A stretch of 35,018 bases of DNA from Butyrivibrio sp. AC2005 (GCF_000424145.1 NZ_AUJI01000046.1:1-35018); one strand, 5' to 3'. Counted from the stretch's first letter, positions 22,661 to 31,585 are shown. Notes: a model not told the origin generated them from the letters alone. Numbers and translations: made by a program.

Positions 22661-24457
22661 TTAATATTTAGTTTTTAACATTTTTAGCAGAGATTTTCTG
22701 TCAACCTTATACTGATTGATAATCCTGTTTGTGTACTCTATAAATGAATGGCACATTAATGGGTGTGTAAATTCGATGGTGATAAAAGGGTGGCAGGTAT
22801 GGGTAATTTGTACAGCTTTATCACATATTAAAAGTTCCATGTTTGCAAATGCCGTGGCCGGAAGAGGTATCAGTTTATAGTTTGGATTAGCTTCAGTTAT
22901 GGCTTCAAGGTGTCTGATATGGGCCAAGTACTGATCCTTAGTATAATGCAGAGATGACTCATTTTGAAACGCCTGCACAGAGACAGGAGAGCTATTAAAT
23001 GAATCACTTTCGATAAGATGGATACATTCGCAACAGGTGTTTGTTTCAATTATTTCTTCAAACCTCTCTTTACGCTCTTTCCATTCTGATGAAAGAGAAA
23101 GACTTTCAAATTCATCAACTAACTCCTTGGGCATAGTTGCGATGGAAAGTGTGGGTCTGATAGAGATGACATTACCTGAGATGGATGGCAGTTTTATGCG
23201 GTCCTGTTTTCCAACTTTTTTCATAAGAGGCTTGCACTGTTTCATCAACGATTGAAACGTTTCAAGGCATTCATCAAGGTCTTCCTGAGCAGTCAGAAAA
23301 TGGTAGTGGCCTGCAGATTCCTGCCCGATAACGTGACTTGCTCTTATGCATGCCTGTCCGGGATTTAGAAACAACGTGAATGAAAAACGGCTGTTTCCGG
23401 GTTCTGTATGATAATAAGATTCAATCATGCCAGTCATATAGAGAGGCAGCCAGGAAATGATGGCAGCATTCATCTCATCAATATTTCGCTCAATATTATG
23501 GATGATGCGGATTTTTGTACCATTTTTGACACATGCAAACATAAGTGAAGCCCATTTTAATCGGAAATCCGGATCCTCGATCATCCATTCCATATCCTGA
23601 TCCGAATATAAAAGTAATTCTTTGGGCGCATTTTTAGCAGCATTCCCCAGAAAGCGCAAAACTGCAGCACGCAGCCCTTCATAGCCATCGTAAAGGCTCC
23701 TGGTATCATTTAAGATTTTTTCCGTTGCAGCTTCATCAATATCCGGAAGTTTCATTCTATTATCAACTGAAAAAGAATCAAAACTTTCAGAAAGCCGTTC
23801 TGCAGCCAATGATTCATTACTATACAGGTTGTCAAAATCACAGAGCCATTGATGGAAAATCTCTTCATTAAGATCTTTTATAGATATATTCATGAGTGCA
23901 GCAAGCAAATCGATTTTCTGCATACTGAAGAGGCGCTCCCAAAGAACCATGGAGAGTCTTCTGGCAATAACAGGATTGGAACTGGGAGTGCGTACACCCG
24001 TGCGGAAGCGGCTGATCAGAGACGCATCCACATTAACGAGATGACTGAACTGAATATTTGAATAATCTGCCAGTTTCATTGCAGAATCCAGACGTAGTCC
24101 AAAACTGAGAGGGTTGGTTTTATGCTTTTCGGTACGGCGTGTTTTTTTGATGTTGGTCGTAGAAGGCAATGCCTGTCCTTCGTATAACCAATTGATCATA
24201 GCTTCTTTTATGGAATCCGGTTGGGCGTCAGAAGATACGCTGATGAGTTTTTTTAGATCTTCGAGTTTATCGATACCTTCCATGTACAGATAGATGCCAC
24301 TGGTAATTTTATTTATTGTAGGTGATGCCTTCGGCGGGATTCTTTTGCCGCCACAAAGCCTGCTAAGCGACGATGCATCCAAACCTGAGAAATCAGCAAT
24401 CTGTTTGTTGCTCGCTCCTGTTATAACCATCATCTGTTTTAAACGTTCGGAAAACAT
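22661..24457 (-). CDS. Transcriptional regulator with two XRE-type HTH domains and a long unknown C-terminal region
   Basis: 598 residues from ATG 24457 (a TTG four codons upstream abuts its GGGGGA and is less likely). HTH 1, about residues 6-55: RLKQMMVITGASNKQIADFS followed by GLDASSLSRLCGGKRIPP. HTH 2, about 118-175: GLRLDSAMKLADYSNIQFSH, then LVNVDASLISRFRTGVRTP. Both have the Cro/C1 pattern with a conserved DASxxSR recognition helix, suggesting internal duplication. The remaining 400 residues (230-598) contain no domain I recognise; they include LMFACVKNGTKIRIIHNIER and a His/Tyr-rich stretch that look like an alpha/beta ligand-binding or phospholipase-D-like region, but I do not assign one. 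It is transcribed divergently from the zinc-ribbon gene, with an inverted repeat between them. Confidence 0.75.
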   Translation of the reverse strand: MFSERLKQMMVITGASNKQIADFSGLDASSLSRLCGGKRIPPKASPTINKITSGIYLYMEGIDKLEDLKKLISVSSDAQPDSIKEAMINWLYEGQALPSTTNIKKTRRTEKHKTNPLSFGLRLDSAMKLADYSNIQFSHLVNVDASLISRFRTGVRTPSSNPVIARRLSMVLWERLFSMQKIDLLAALMNISIKDLNEEIFHQWLCDFDNLYSNESLAAERLSESFDSFSVDNRMKLPDIDEAATEKILNDTRSLYDGYEGLRAAVLRFLGNAAKNAPKELLLYSDQDMEWMIEDPDFRLKWASLMFACVKNGTKIRIIHNIERNIDEMNAAIISWLPLYMTGMIESYYHTEPGNSRFSFTLFLNPGQACIRASHVIGQESAGHYHFLTAQEDLDECLETFQSLMKQCKPLMKKVGKQDRIKLPSISGNVISIRPTLSIATMPKELVDEFESLSLSSEWKERKERFEEIIETNTCCECIHLIESDSFNSSPVSVQAFQNESSLHYTKDQYLAHIRHLEAITEANPNYKLIPLPATAFANMELLICDKAVQITHTCHPFITIEFTHPLMCHSFIEYTNRIINQYKVDRKSLLKMLKTKY

Positions 24458-24506
24458 ATTAAAATACAATCCCCCAAGTTTTTGTTAAATTCACTTATAC
24501 ATAAAT

Positions 24507-24573
24507 ATTATAACAAAAAAACAAATAAACTTGCCAAAATAATTTGTCATTGAAAAGACTGATTGGCAAGTTT
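24507..24573 (-). promoter_or_regulatory. Inverted repeat next to the -10 box of the double-XRE gene
   Basis: AAACTTGCCAA (24527-24537) and TTGGCAAGTTT (24563-24573) are exact reverse complements 25 bases apart, and similarity extends outward (AACAAAT versus ATTTGTT). On the minus strand a TATAAT (24507-24512) lies downstream, with TTGGCA of the repeat arm 19 bases before it as a possible -35. The repeat is well placed as an operator for the divergent regulator; it could also be a hairpin. Confidence 0.5.
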
Positions 24574-24703
24574 TTTGATTTGTTGTTTGTGAAATAATAA
24601 AAGAGTGATTATTTGCTTTTAATAAGAATATTTTGAGAATTTGTTACTTGTAATATTTGAATTGTCAGATATAAGATGTCAGTTTTTCATAGGAGATACG
24701 CAC

Positions 24704-25753
24704 ATGTTTTGTACGAATTGTGGAAAACAGATTAAAGAGGGAGCCTCGATTTGTCCTCATTGTGGAAAATCCGTTTCCCAAATGGTACGTGCTGTTGCAC
24801 CTGATGACAGTACAGATTCGGAACAGATAAGCCCGTCTAAGGTCATTAAACAGACCTTGGGTTTTTATGCGAAATTATTAGCTCTCGTGGTGGGAGCAGC
24901 TCTTACCATATGCTTTGTTATAGGTGTGATTGTATGGTTTGTGGAGTATAAGGATAGACCTAAACCTTACAATGGTGCCAAAGTCAAAACACAGACTATA
25001 TGGGAAGAAAGCGGACTTAGCGTTAAAGCTACTAAACTCACAAACGACAGAGTTTTGCGTGATGCGCTGATATTCGAAGTGAAAAACAATTCCGGAAGGA
25101 ACCTTACAATTCAGTGCATTTCTTTTGCGGTAAATGGTATATCTGTTCCTGCAAATCTGGATGATACGATAGCGAATGGAGAAAAAAAGGATATAAGGCT
25201 CGAAATGGATCTCGGAAGTTCATATATGAAAAAGCTTGGCGTTGAGACTCCGGGAGTATTCACAATCGAACTTTCGGCACTTGAAGCTTCATCAGGGGAG
25301 GAAGTGTTCCGTTCGGGCTTTTTGACAGTTAATACAACCAAAGCATCCCTGGAGCAGCATCCCTCGCTGAACGGATACTACAATCGGCACTATGGTTTGT
25401 ATGATCAAAATGGTGTAAGAGTGCAGAGTTTTGGCTATCTTCTGGATCCGATAGGACCGGGCTTTGGAATAGAGAATAGTTCTGAGCGTTCTGTTAAGGT
25501 GACGATTCGGATAAAGACAATAAGCGGTCAGGAGATCAGAGAGGACGATCACTACTATATCGGAAGCTCTGTTATTCAGCCGGGAACCATAGGCGCTCTA
25601 TATACACCTGCATATTTTGAAGAACTGCAGCGTATGGATGTTGAAACACCCATTTTCCCTGTGACTAAATTTTCCGGTCTGTGCACAGTTATGGATGCAC
25701 ATGACGATTCCGTAATTTGGGAAGAACCGTTTACTTATACTGAAAAGGGCTGA
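24704..25753 (+). CDS. Zinc-ribbon membrane protein with extracytoplasmic beta-rich region
   Basis: 349 residues. It starts at ATG 24704 (AGGAG 8 bases upstream) with a zinc ribbon FCTNCGKQIKEGASICPHCG (Cys3, 6, 17, 20), then a polar linker, a transmembrane helix at about 58-85 (LGFYAKLLALVVGAALTICF, then VIGVIVWF) and a long extracytoplasmic part. This part holds two beta-rich, Ig-like segments (KATKLTNDRVLRDALIFEV with NNSGRNLTIQC at about 105-205, and ENSSERSVKVTIRIKTISG at about 260-345). Such zinc-ribbon/TM proteins are common in clostridia and mostly uncharacterised. It is the first gene right of the double-XRE regulator and may be its target. Its stop overlaps the ATG of a 27-residue ORF. 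Confidence 0.7.
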   Translation: MFCTNCGKQIKEGASICPHCGKSVSQMVRAVAPDDSTDSEQISPSKVIKQTLGFYAKLLALVVGAALTICFVIGVIVWFVEYKDRPKPYNGAKVKTQTIWEESGLSVKATKLTNDRVLRDALIFEVKNNSGRNLTIQCISFAVNGISVPANLDDTIANGEKKDIRLEMDLGSSYMKKLGVETPGVFTIELSALEASSGEEVFRSGFLTVNTTKASLEQHPSLNGYYNRHYGLYDQNGVRVQSFGYLLDPIGPGFGIENSSERSVKVTIRIKTISGQEIREDDHYYIGSSVIQPGTIGALYTPAYFEELQRMDVETPIFPVTKFSGLCTVMDAHDDSVIWEEPFTYTEKG

Positions 25754-25836
25754 TGCAGAATCATATTTATGCATCTGATGAAGACTTTGAATTTGTTCTT
25801 AATTATATTACAGAGCGTATTCCGGAAAGGGCATGA
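25753..25836 (+). CDS. 27-residue ORF coupled to the zinc-ribbon gene
   Basis: TGATG (25751-25755) joins the previous stop to an ATG that opens a 27-residue acidic peptide (MQNHIYASDEDFEFVLNYIT, ending ERIPERA). The composition is protein-like and the start-stop overlap is typical of coupled genes, but there is no separate ribosome binding site and I know no homologue. It may be the relic of a longer downstream gene. Confidence 0.35.
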   Translation: MQNHIYASDEDFEFVLNYITERIPERA

Positions 25837-25892
25837 ATGTGCTCATATGAGAAGGTTTTTTTAAAACATACTGTAAAAAGGAGGGCGTATTC

Positions 25893-27884
25893 ATGATAAA
25901 GAGATTATGTAGTATTTTTATTTGCCTGACATTGACGTTTAACATGATTTCAGGATGTGGAAACACTCAGCCTGAATCACCAAAAGACAATAATGCTGTA
26001 ACGGAATCAAATAATGATAAAAACGATAATCAATCCTTACTGACAGATGATGATGAAACAAGTGACTCTGACAATGCTGAAAAAACCGACCCAATTGCAA
26101 ATACAGAAGAGGCTTCGGATAATCTGGATATTGTCAGTATAACAGAGGTGGAGATACCTAAGCTTACGGCAGACCAGATCCTTACAATGAATGCGACAAC
26201 CCTGGCTGTAGCTTGTCATGCCAATGCACTCATATGGACGGAAAAGCTGTCCCGAGCAGCTGCAGATGAAAGTCTCAGCGATGATGAAAAGCTGGCTGTT
26301 CTTGATAGCTGCATTGAAGCATGGAGAATTACAGATGTGGTTGCAAGTAAAGCAGAAGGTATGGCAGAGCTTCTTGAACAGGCAGAGGAGCTTCCTGAGT
26401 ATCAGGGAACTCAGGCCATGATCATCAAGGAAGATAAAGACGGAAATTTATATGCAGCGGTAAAAGACAGCGTTGTCAATGACATAAAAGATATGCTTTT
26501 CATAAAGGTTTATGCAGCAGAGAATGACAGTAAACTCGATGCCAAAGCCTGGGCAACAATGATCACAAAAGCCTATGATGAGGGAAAGAACGGACAGAAG
26601 CTTAAAAATATTGCAAATATGATGGGCCTTAATGGAGCTGATAAGGAGGACTGCAAAAAGGCATATAAGGCTCTTCAGACAGCACAGGGAATCATGAAAG
26701 GAATATATGAGGGTGAACAGGCTGAAAAGGAGGCTGCCACCTGGGATAACATTGTAAAGACGGCAAAGGTCCTTCAGACAGCAGGCAAGGTAGCGGCCGT
26801 TGTTGCAACAGTTGCCACAGCAGGTAGTTCAGTTGGCCTTTTGGAGGTTGGTGGAGCTGCTTTTGATGGGGTGGATGCACTTTTGGATGTTGCCGACACG
26901 GGTGCAATGCTGATACTAGGGGAAAATAACAGCATCAGTTTGAAAGCGCAGGAAATGCAAAATAAGTATGGTGTGATAGGATCGATACTTGGTGGCGCAA
27001 ATATGGCAAAGTCCCTTGTGGGATTCAAATTCAATGATATGTTAAAAATGGTCAGGGAAGGAGCAACAGATCAGAAAAAATGGGAAACATATTCCAATCT
27101 GAGCTATCTTGGAAAAAGCGCATATGAGCTTGTTGCACAAAAAAAGCTTCTGGGCGGAGCAGTAACTGTTGATGAAAAGGGAAATGTAAGGATAGGTATA
27201 GCGGATATATACGGAAGTCCAAAAACAGATAGGGAGAAGGAGGAAGCCTTTAATAGACTGAAAAATGTAGGCTTTACCGAAGACACGATAAAGAAAATAA
27301 TGCCACAACTGTTTTCTTCTTCAGATGAATCAGGTCAGATTTCTGAGGGTGATGAAGGCGGTCTTCTTAAAGAGCTTAATGAACTAACTGATGACGAACT
27401 TGATAAAATCGAGGTCTCCACAGATGTGGTCAGCGAAGAAAACAATCCGGAAAAAGTTGTTGGTGAGATGGAAAAAGAACTGAATGATATCATGAAGAAT
27501 TCATATGATATTGTTCCCAGTGGTAGTACAGAAAGACTTGCTGGTAAATATGAAGGAAAATATGTTAAAACATTGTTTGCTGTAAATGGTGACCAAACCA
27601 CTGAAGAAGATACATCACTATATGTCAAAATATATGAGGGCGGAGTGCCTGTAATAAATTATATACCTGGAGGATACAACAGAGATACCATCGAATGGGA
27701 TTCGGAAAATCTTTCAGCTACTGCCATTGATGACAGATCCGTTCCAATGTATTATTCATGGTACTTTGAAATAAGCGGGGATCAGATTAAGTTATTCATA
27801 GATGCTTATCAGCCCAACCCGGTAAATCCGGAAGTTGTTCCAAATCTGGAGGAAAGACACTTTGAAATGATAAAAGTTGAGTGA
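25893..27884 (+). CDS. Large lipoprotein of unknown function
   Basis: 663 residues. Signal peptide with lipobox MISGC (Cys22), so a membrane-anchored surface lipoprotein. Residues 25-75 are a Ser/Asp/Asn-rich linker. Residues about 90-290 are helical and acidic (EKLSRAAADESLSDDEKLAV, EQAEELPEYQGTQAMIIKED). Residues about 293-345 form a hydrophobic Ala/Val/Gly-rich block (AGKVAAVVATVATAGSS, VGLLEVGGAAFDGVDALLD) that could insert in or lie on the membrane. Residues 480-530 are very acidic; the C-terminal 120 residues (LAGKYEGKYVKTLFAVNGDQ) are beta-rich, like a small lipocalin-like or DUF domain. ATG 25893 has AAGGAGG 8 bases upstream. It sits 56 bases after the small coupled ORF and probably belongs to the same operon. 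Confidence 0.7.
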   Translation: MIKRLCSIFICLTLTFNMISGCGNTQPESPKDNNAVTESNNDKNDNQSLLTDDDETSDSDNAEKTDPIANTEEASDNLDIVSITEVEIPKLTADQILTMNATTLAVACHANALIWTEKLSRAAADESLSDDEKLAVLDSCIEAWRITDVVASKAEGMAELLEQAEELPEYQGTQAMIIKEDKDGNLYAAVKDSVVNDIKDMLFIKVYAAENDSKLDAKAWATMITKAYDEGKNGQKLKNIANMMGLNGADKEDCKKAYKALQTAQGIMKGIYEGEQAEKEAATWDNIVKTAKVLQTAGKVAAVVATVATAGSSVGLLEVGGAAFDGVDALLDVADTGAMLILGENNSISLKAQEMQNKYGVIGSILGGANMAKSLVGFKFNDMLKMVREGATDQKKWETYSNLSYLGKSAYELVAQKKLLGGAVTVDEKGNVRIGIADIYGSPKTDREKEEAFNRLKNVGFTEDTIKKIMPQLFSSSDESGQISEGDEGGLLKELNELTDDELDKIEVSTDVVSEENNPEKVVGEMEKELNDIMKNSYDIVPSGSTERLAGKYEGKYVKTLFAVNGDQTTEEDTSLYVKIYEGGVPVINYIPGGYNRDTIEWDSENLSATAIDDRSVPMYYSWYFEISGDQIKLFIDAYQPNPVNPEVVPNLEERHFEMIKVE

Positions 27885-27981
27885 ATTCCTTTTTAATTAT
27901 TCGCGTTGAAATATGCTATAGATATGTTATGATTTTATTAAAGGTACTGCCGATAGCGGTCAGTCCCATTAATAGTTATTG

Positions 27982-28028
27982 ATCAAAAATGACCGTCAAC
28001 TATCCCGAGCTGTGCGGTCATTTTTGAT
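27982..28028. terminator. Bidirectional terminator between convergent genes
   Basis: ATCAAAAATGACCG (27982-27995) and CGGTCATTTTTGAT (28015-28028) are exact reverse complements with a 19-base loop, and the A/T arms supply a T-run on both strands. It lies between the lipoprotein gene and the convergent solute-binding protein gene. Confidence 0.85.
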
Positions 28029-28067
28029 GTTTATCTTTAAGTAGTGTAACCGTTGAGTATTTGACTG

Positions 28068-29720
28068 CTATTTTATTGACATATTCCGATAATTATTTTT
28101 TATCGATCCGTTCCAGGAGGCTTTTAGGCCATTTGCCCGTTCCCCTTGCACATAATAGCGGAGGCGCGAAAATAGCGGTATCCATGCGGCATCATCCTGG
28201 ATGATCGTTTGCTCTAAGTCCCTGTATTCCTTGATACGTTCATCCTTATTTATTATGCCGCGGGCATCACGAACCCGTTTCATAATATCCTCGCGTGGGT
28301 AGCACAGGCTCCGGAAGGTCGTATTTTCCTTACTTCCGAAAAATGTATAGATAAAATTATCCGGATCGTTATAATCCGCTATCCAGGTCGCTTCGTAGCA
28401 GGCAAGCTTTCCGCTCTTTCGCAGTTTCATCCATTCGGCTTCATCGATAATCTCGACGGTTGCTTTAACACCAATCTTTGACCACATAGCTGCGACATCT
28501 TGCATCATAGCCTTTTCCCATGGGTAAGCGGTATTTTTGACGCTGATTGTCATTTCAAAACCATCTTTGTAGCCTGCTTCTGCCAAGAGCTTTTCTGCTG
28601 AATCCGGATCATAGGATATTTCAGGAAGATCCTCATTATATCCATTAAGACCATGCGGGAATATACCCTGTTCAAGTATAGCTCTGCCTTTTAAGCTGAT
28701 ATCCATTAGTTCTTCTCTGTCCAGTGCCAGTTGAAGTGCTTTTCTCACGGATACATCGTTTAAAGGTTCTACAGATTCATTGAGTACAATGTAGGTAATA
28801 CCTACAGGATGCGCGCGTAGTAATCTACTCTTATATGAATCATCATTCAGGTATTTATCTGCATCGTCACCAATTTTGTCCAAATCAAGAACATCCAGTT
28901 CTCCTTTTTCAAATAATGCTTCCATTTCTTTTTCATCTAATAGGAATCTAAGATCCAGCCCCTCACATTTTGGTGCCCCGTTCCAACAATTTTTGTTTGC
29001 TTTCAGCAGCATTCCTTCTCCCTTAGACCATTTCCACAGAATAAAAGAGCCGGTTCCGATAGTCCATTCAGGATCCGCTCCGAAACGATCGCCAGCCTCG
29101 GTGGTCGTTTCCTCATCCATAATGGATGCTCCGGGCATGGAGAGGCACGGTAAAAAAGCTGCAAACGGTTCCGACAAAGTAATGGAAAAATCAAGATCTC
29201 CCAGGATCTTAAATCCTTCCAGTTGATCTGTTTCTCCGGATTGCAGCTTGTCAGCACCTGCGATTATGTCGACAATATCCTGGTTACAGGAATCGGGGTG
29301 GGTTAGCAGCCTTGAAAAAGTATACAGCACATCAGAAGCTGTCAGAGGTGATCCGTTGCTGAAGGTCACGCCTTCGCGTAAATGAAAAGTATAGGTCATG
29401 CCGTCATCGGACACTTCCCATGATTTCGCCAAAGAGGGCAGGACCACAGCACTGCCGTGGGAATTGTTTACCATTTCAACAAGACGGTCAAAGACATTCT
29501 GGGCAACCGTATAGTGAATTGACGTACACTGGAAATCCACAGTGTCCGGTTCTTCTTCAACAGCAACTATGAAACGGGATACATCTGGCTCCTCGTTTGG
29601 TATTGGGTCTGATTTTGTGGATTGATTGGATGAGTCCATACATCCCGATAATGATGTTGATAATAGAACAATCGCTGTCAGCAGATACATGGATTTTTTT
29701 GCGTTTTTCAGGTTTATCAT
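28068..29720 (-). CDS. Peptide/nickel-type ABC transporter solute-binding lipoprotein (SBP_bac_5)
   Basis: 550 residues from ATG 29720 (minus strand, AGGTGTGG about 6-8 bases upstream); an in-frame upstream extension of 28 codons lacks a signal sequence and is rejected. Signal peptide with lipobox LSGC (Cys27). The family marks are clear: RFIVAVEEEPDTVDFQ at the mature start, VFDRLVEM, LAKSWEVSDDGMTYTFHLRE, VTFSNGSPLTASDVLYTFSR, VRKALQLALDREEL, and YDPDSAEKLLAEAGYKDGFE. It binds oligopeptides or similar ligands outside the cell for import by an ABC permease. No permease or ATPase gene is in the window, so it is an orphan that must share a transporter elsewhere or act as a sensor. Confidence 0.88.
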   Translation of the reverse strand: MINLKNAKKSMYLLTAIVLLSTSLSGCMDSSNQSTKSDPIPNEEPDVSRFIVAVEEEPDTVDFQCTSIHYTVAQNVFDRLVEMVNNSHGSAVVLPSLAKSWEVSDDGMTYTFHLREGVTFSNGSPLTASDVLYTFSRLLTHPDSCNQDIVDIIAGADKLQSGETDQLEGFKILGDLDFSITLSEPFAAFLPCLSMPGASIMDEETTTEAGDRFGADPEWTIGTGSFILWKWSKGEGMLLKANKNCWNGAPKCEGLDLRFLLDEKEMEALFEKGELDVLDLDKIGDDADKYLNDDSYKSRLLRAHPVGITYIVLNESVEPLNDVSVRKALQLALDREELMDISLKGRAILEQGIFPHGLNGYNEDLPEISYDPDSAEKLLAEAGYKDGFEMTISVKNTAYPWEKAMMQDVAAMWSKIGVKATVEIIDEAEWMKLRKSGKLACYEATWIADYNDPDNFIYTFFGSKENTTFRSLCYPREDIMKRVRDARGIINKDERIKEYRDLEQTIIQDDAAWIPLFSRLRYYVQGERANGLKASWNGSIKNNYRNMSIK

Positions 29721-30108
29721 TTTCCACACCTTTCTGTAAGCGATTACATTTCTATACTTTGAGAAAAATGAGTAATGGTTTTTAACTATCAATGTTGTAC
29801 ACACTATATCAATTTTAGTATAGCAAATAGCCGTAATAACAATAAAAAAATTTATTAAAAGATGTATGAAATAACTCTAAAGATAGCGCAAATTTATAGT
29901 CTCATACTGGAGGTTATATAAGCAAATACCAAAAGTACAAAAATGGCATATATAGAAATTTTATACACTTTTCATAGCAGTTTACTTGGAATAAATCAAA
30001 TAAATAGGATAAAATGCAAATAAGACAAATTTGATGATTGATTCTGAAAGCCGTAATATAAAAGCCTTTTTTGTATAGGGACACTTCATGTTAAAGGAGG
30101 GAAAGAAT
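29721..30108. other. Intergenic region between divergent lipoprotein and secreted-protein genes
   Basis: About 390 bases, very AT-rich, holding the divergent promoters of the solute-binding protein and the secreted protein. No small ORF with a good ribosome binding site, hairpin terminator or recognisable RNA was seen. AAAGGAGG at 30093-30100 is the ribosome binding site of the right-hand gene. Confidence 0.5.
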
Positions 30109-31347
30109 ATGACGAATGCTAGGACGTTGAGGAAATTATTAACCGGTATGCTTGCCGCTGCCATGACGCTTTCTTTAACCGTAGCAGGTGGAAGTGTTTC
30201 AGAGAAATCACTGAAACCAATGGAAGTAAAGGCAGCGAGTGGTCATTGGGAGTTAACAAATCAAACATCGCTGGGACCATATAGTGATTATAAAAGCAGC
30301 ATGGGTAATGGCTGGAATCTTCAAAATAACGGATTTCAAGCGACTGATGATAGTTGGTCGTGTAGAGTTAATATTACATCTGCCTATGATGGCAGTGTTA
30401 CAGATTTAGACTTAAAGTTTGATGCACCATCGAAAACCTATAATGCAGGGGAAGAAATTAGCATTGGATACGAGTATACCATTCGTGATGCATCAGCCAA
30501 TGAGGTACCGGAGGTGGATGCAGGCTTTTCGTCAGATGAAAGAGTTATGACTCTTGAGTATAGTGGCTCTATCGATGATGTAAGCGAATTTTACTTTAGT
30601 GATGAAGAGGTTACAGGAAAAAATAATGGCCATACGGACTATATTTGGGACAAGGGCGGTGTAAATCCGAATTTTTGGTCAAAATCAACAATTTATTCTA
30701 ATCTTGAAGAAGGTAAAGAGAACGGCGAAAAGATTTATCTTACATTAGGTGCAGAGTTTGGTAGAAGTGAAGTTTATATGCGTGCCGTTTATGAGTACAC
30801 ATGGACGTATAAATCCGGTAGTTCATCCTCTGATGTAGGGAAGGTAAAGAATGTAAAACTCGCGAATGTATATGCTACATCAAGTACCATTGAAGAAAGT
30901 GTTTCAGTCCCTGAGGAGGGTAGCGTTACCGAAGAAACAGAAGACCTCTCGGAACTTATGAACAAGGATCCTGAGAGTATGACCAGGGAAGAGCTTATAA
31001 AAGCTACAAAAGCAGCTTTGAATTCATCCACACCGGATGAAGGTGGTTATGTATTTGAGGAAAAGGATGATGGCATCGTTATTACTATGTGGTATAACGG
31101 CCTTGATGAGTTGCTTAAGCTTATTGAATCTGATCCAACATATAAAGATTCATGGAGTTATATGACTGACAGTATGTGCGAAGCCTGTGACTTATACTAT
31201 CAGGTTTACAAGCTTCATGATATGGATGTTTACATTTATCTTGTAAATGAGTTGGATCATGATCAGCTTATAATCGCGTCCCGTAACGGAGAACTTATCT
31301 ATGATATAGTTAATAATGTTGATAAGAGAGCGGAGTACAGTAACTGA
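30109..31347 (+). CDS. Secreted protein of unknown function
   Basis: 412 residues from ATG 30109, 8 bases after AAAGGAGG. A signal peptide (RTLRKLLTGMLAAAMTLSLT, possible cleavage after VKAA near 43) leads to a beta-rich domain of about 45-250 with many aromatic residues (GHWELTNQTSLGPYSDY, GYEYTIRD, YWD-type strands, VYMRAVYEYTWTY), like carbohydrate-binding or adhesin modules though I recognise no family. An acidic linker (270-300) precedes a helical C-terminal domain (LSELMNKDPESMTREELIKA, LDELLKLIESDPTYKDSW, CEACDLYYQVYKLHDMDVYI). The two-Cys pair CEAC could form a disulfide. Followed by two terminators. Confidence 0.65.
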   Translation: MTNARTLRKLLTGMLAAAMTLSLTVAGGSVSEKSLKPMEVKAASGHWELTNQTSLGPYSDYKSSMGNGWNLQNNGFQATDDSWSCRVNITSAYDGSVTDLDLKFDAPSKTYNAGEEISIGYEYTIRDASANEVPEVDAGFSSDERVMTLEYSGSIDDVSEFYFSDEEVTGKNNGHTDYIWDKGGVNPNFWSKSTIYSNLEEGKENGEKIYLTLGAEFGRSEVYMRAVYEYTWTYKSGSSSSDVGKVKNVKLANVYATSSTIEESVSVPEEGSVTEETEDLSELMNKDPESMTREELIKATKAALNSSTPDEGGYVFEEKDDGIVITMWYNGLDELLKLIESDPTYKDSWSYMTDSMCEACDLYYQVYKLHDMDVYIYLVNELDHDQLIIASRNGELIYDIVNNVDKRAEYSN

Positions 31348-31385
31348 CAAGCTTGTAGAGTTTTACTGTAAATAGGAACGTAGAG

Positions 31386-31429
31386 CGTCTGTGAAATTTG
31401 ACAATAGTTCAGTTTCACAGACGTTTTTT
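31386..31429 (+). terminator. Terminator after the secreted-protein gene
   Basis: CGTCTGTGAAA (31386-31396) and TTTCACAGACG (31413-31423) are exact reverse complements, followed by six T. Confidence 0.88.
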
Positions 31430-31469
31430 ATAAATTGGCGCGCAATTAGTTCAATTTGAATATTATATT

Positions 31470-31513
31470 GCTAAAGAAGTCTGAACTGAATGTGGTTTAG
31501 GCTTCTTTTTTTG
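31470..31513 (+). terminator. Second terminator in tandem
   Basis: AAGAAGTCTGAAC can pair with GTTTAGGCTTCTT with two G-T wobbles around an 8-base loop, followed by further T. It directly precedes the promoter of the DUF134-NifX operon and insulates it from the upstream gene. Confidence 0.7.
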
Positions 31514-31536
31514 TTTATTTATAATACGCGTGATTA

Positions 31537-31585
31537 TTGACATATGTCAATATCACTGATAACATATATTCTGACATATGTCAGA
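31537..31585 (+). promoter_or_regulatory. Promoter with twin TGACATATGTCA operators
   Basis: The 12-bp perfect palindrome TGACATATGTCA occurs twice: 31538-31549 (extended to 14 bp by flanking T and A) and 31572-31583 (extended to 16 bp as TCTGACATATGTCAGA), centres 34 bp apart. A TTGACA -35 box (31537-31542) is part of the first copy; a TAACAT -10 candidate (31560-31565) follows after 17 bases; the second copy falls at the expected transcription start and ends 11 bases before the start codon. Both are positioned to block RNA polymerase. The regulator is likely the DUF134 protein itself or a metal sensor (inference). Confidence 0.75.

Noticed and set aside
28790..28806. 17-base palindrome TGTAGGTA-A-TACCTACA
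   Set aside because: It lies deep within the solute-binding protein coding region, away from any promoter, and encodes ordinary residues; probably chance.
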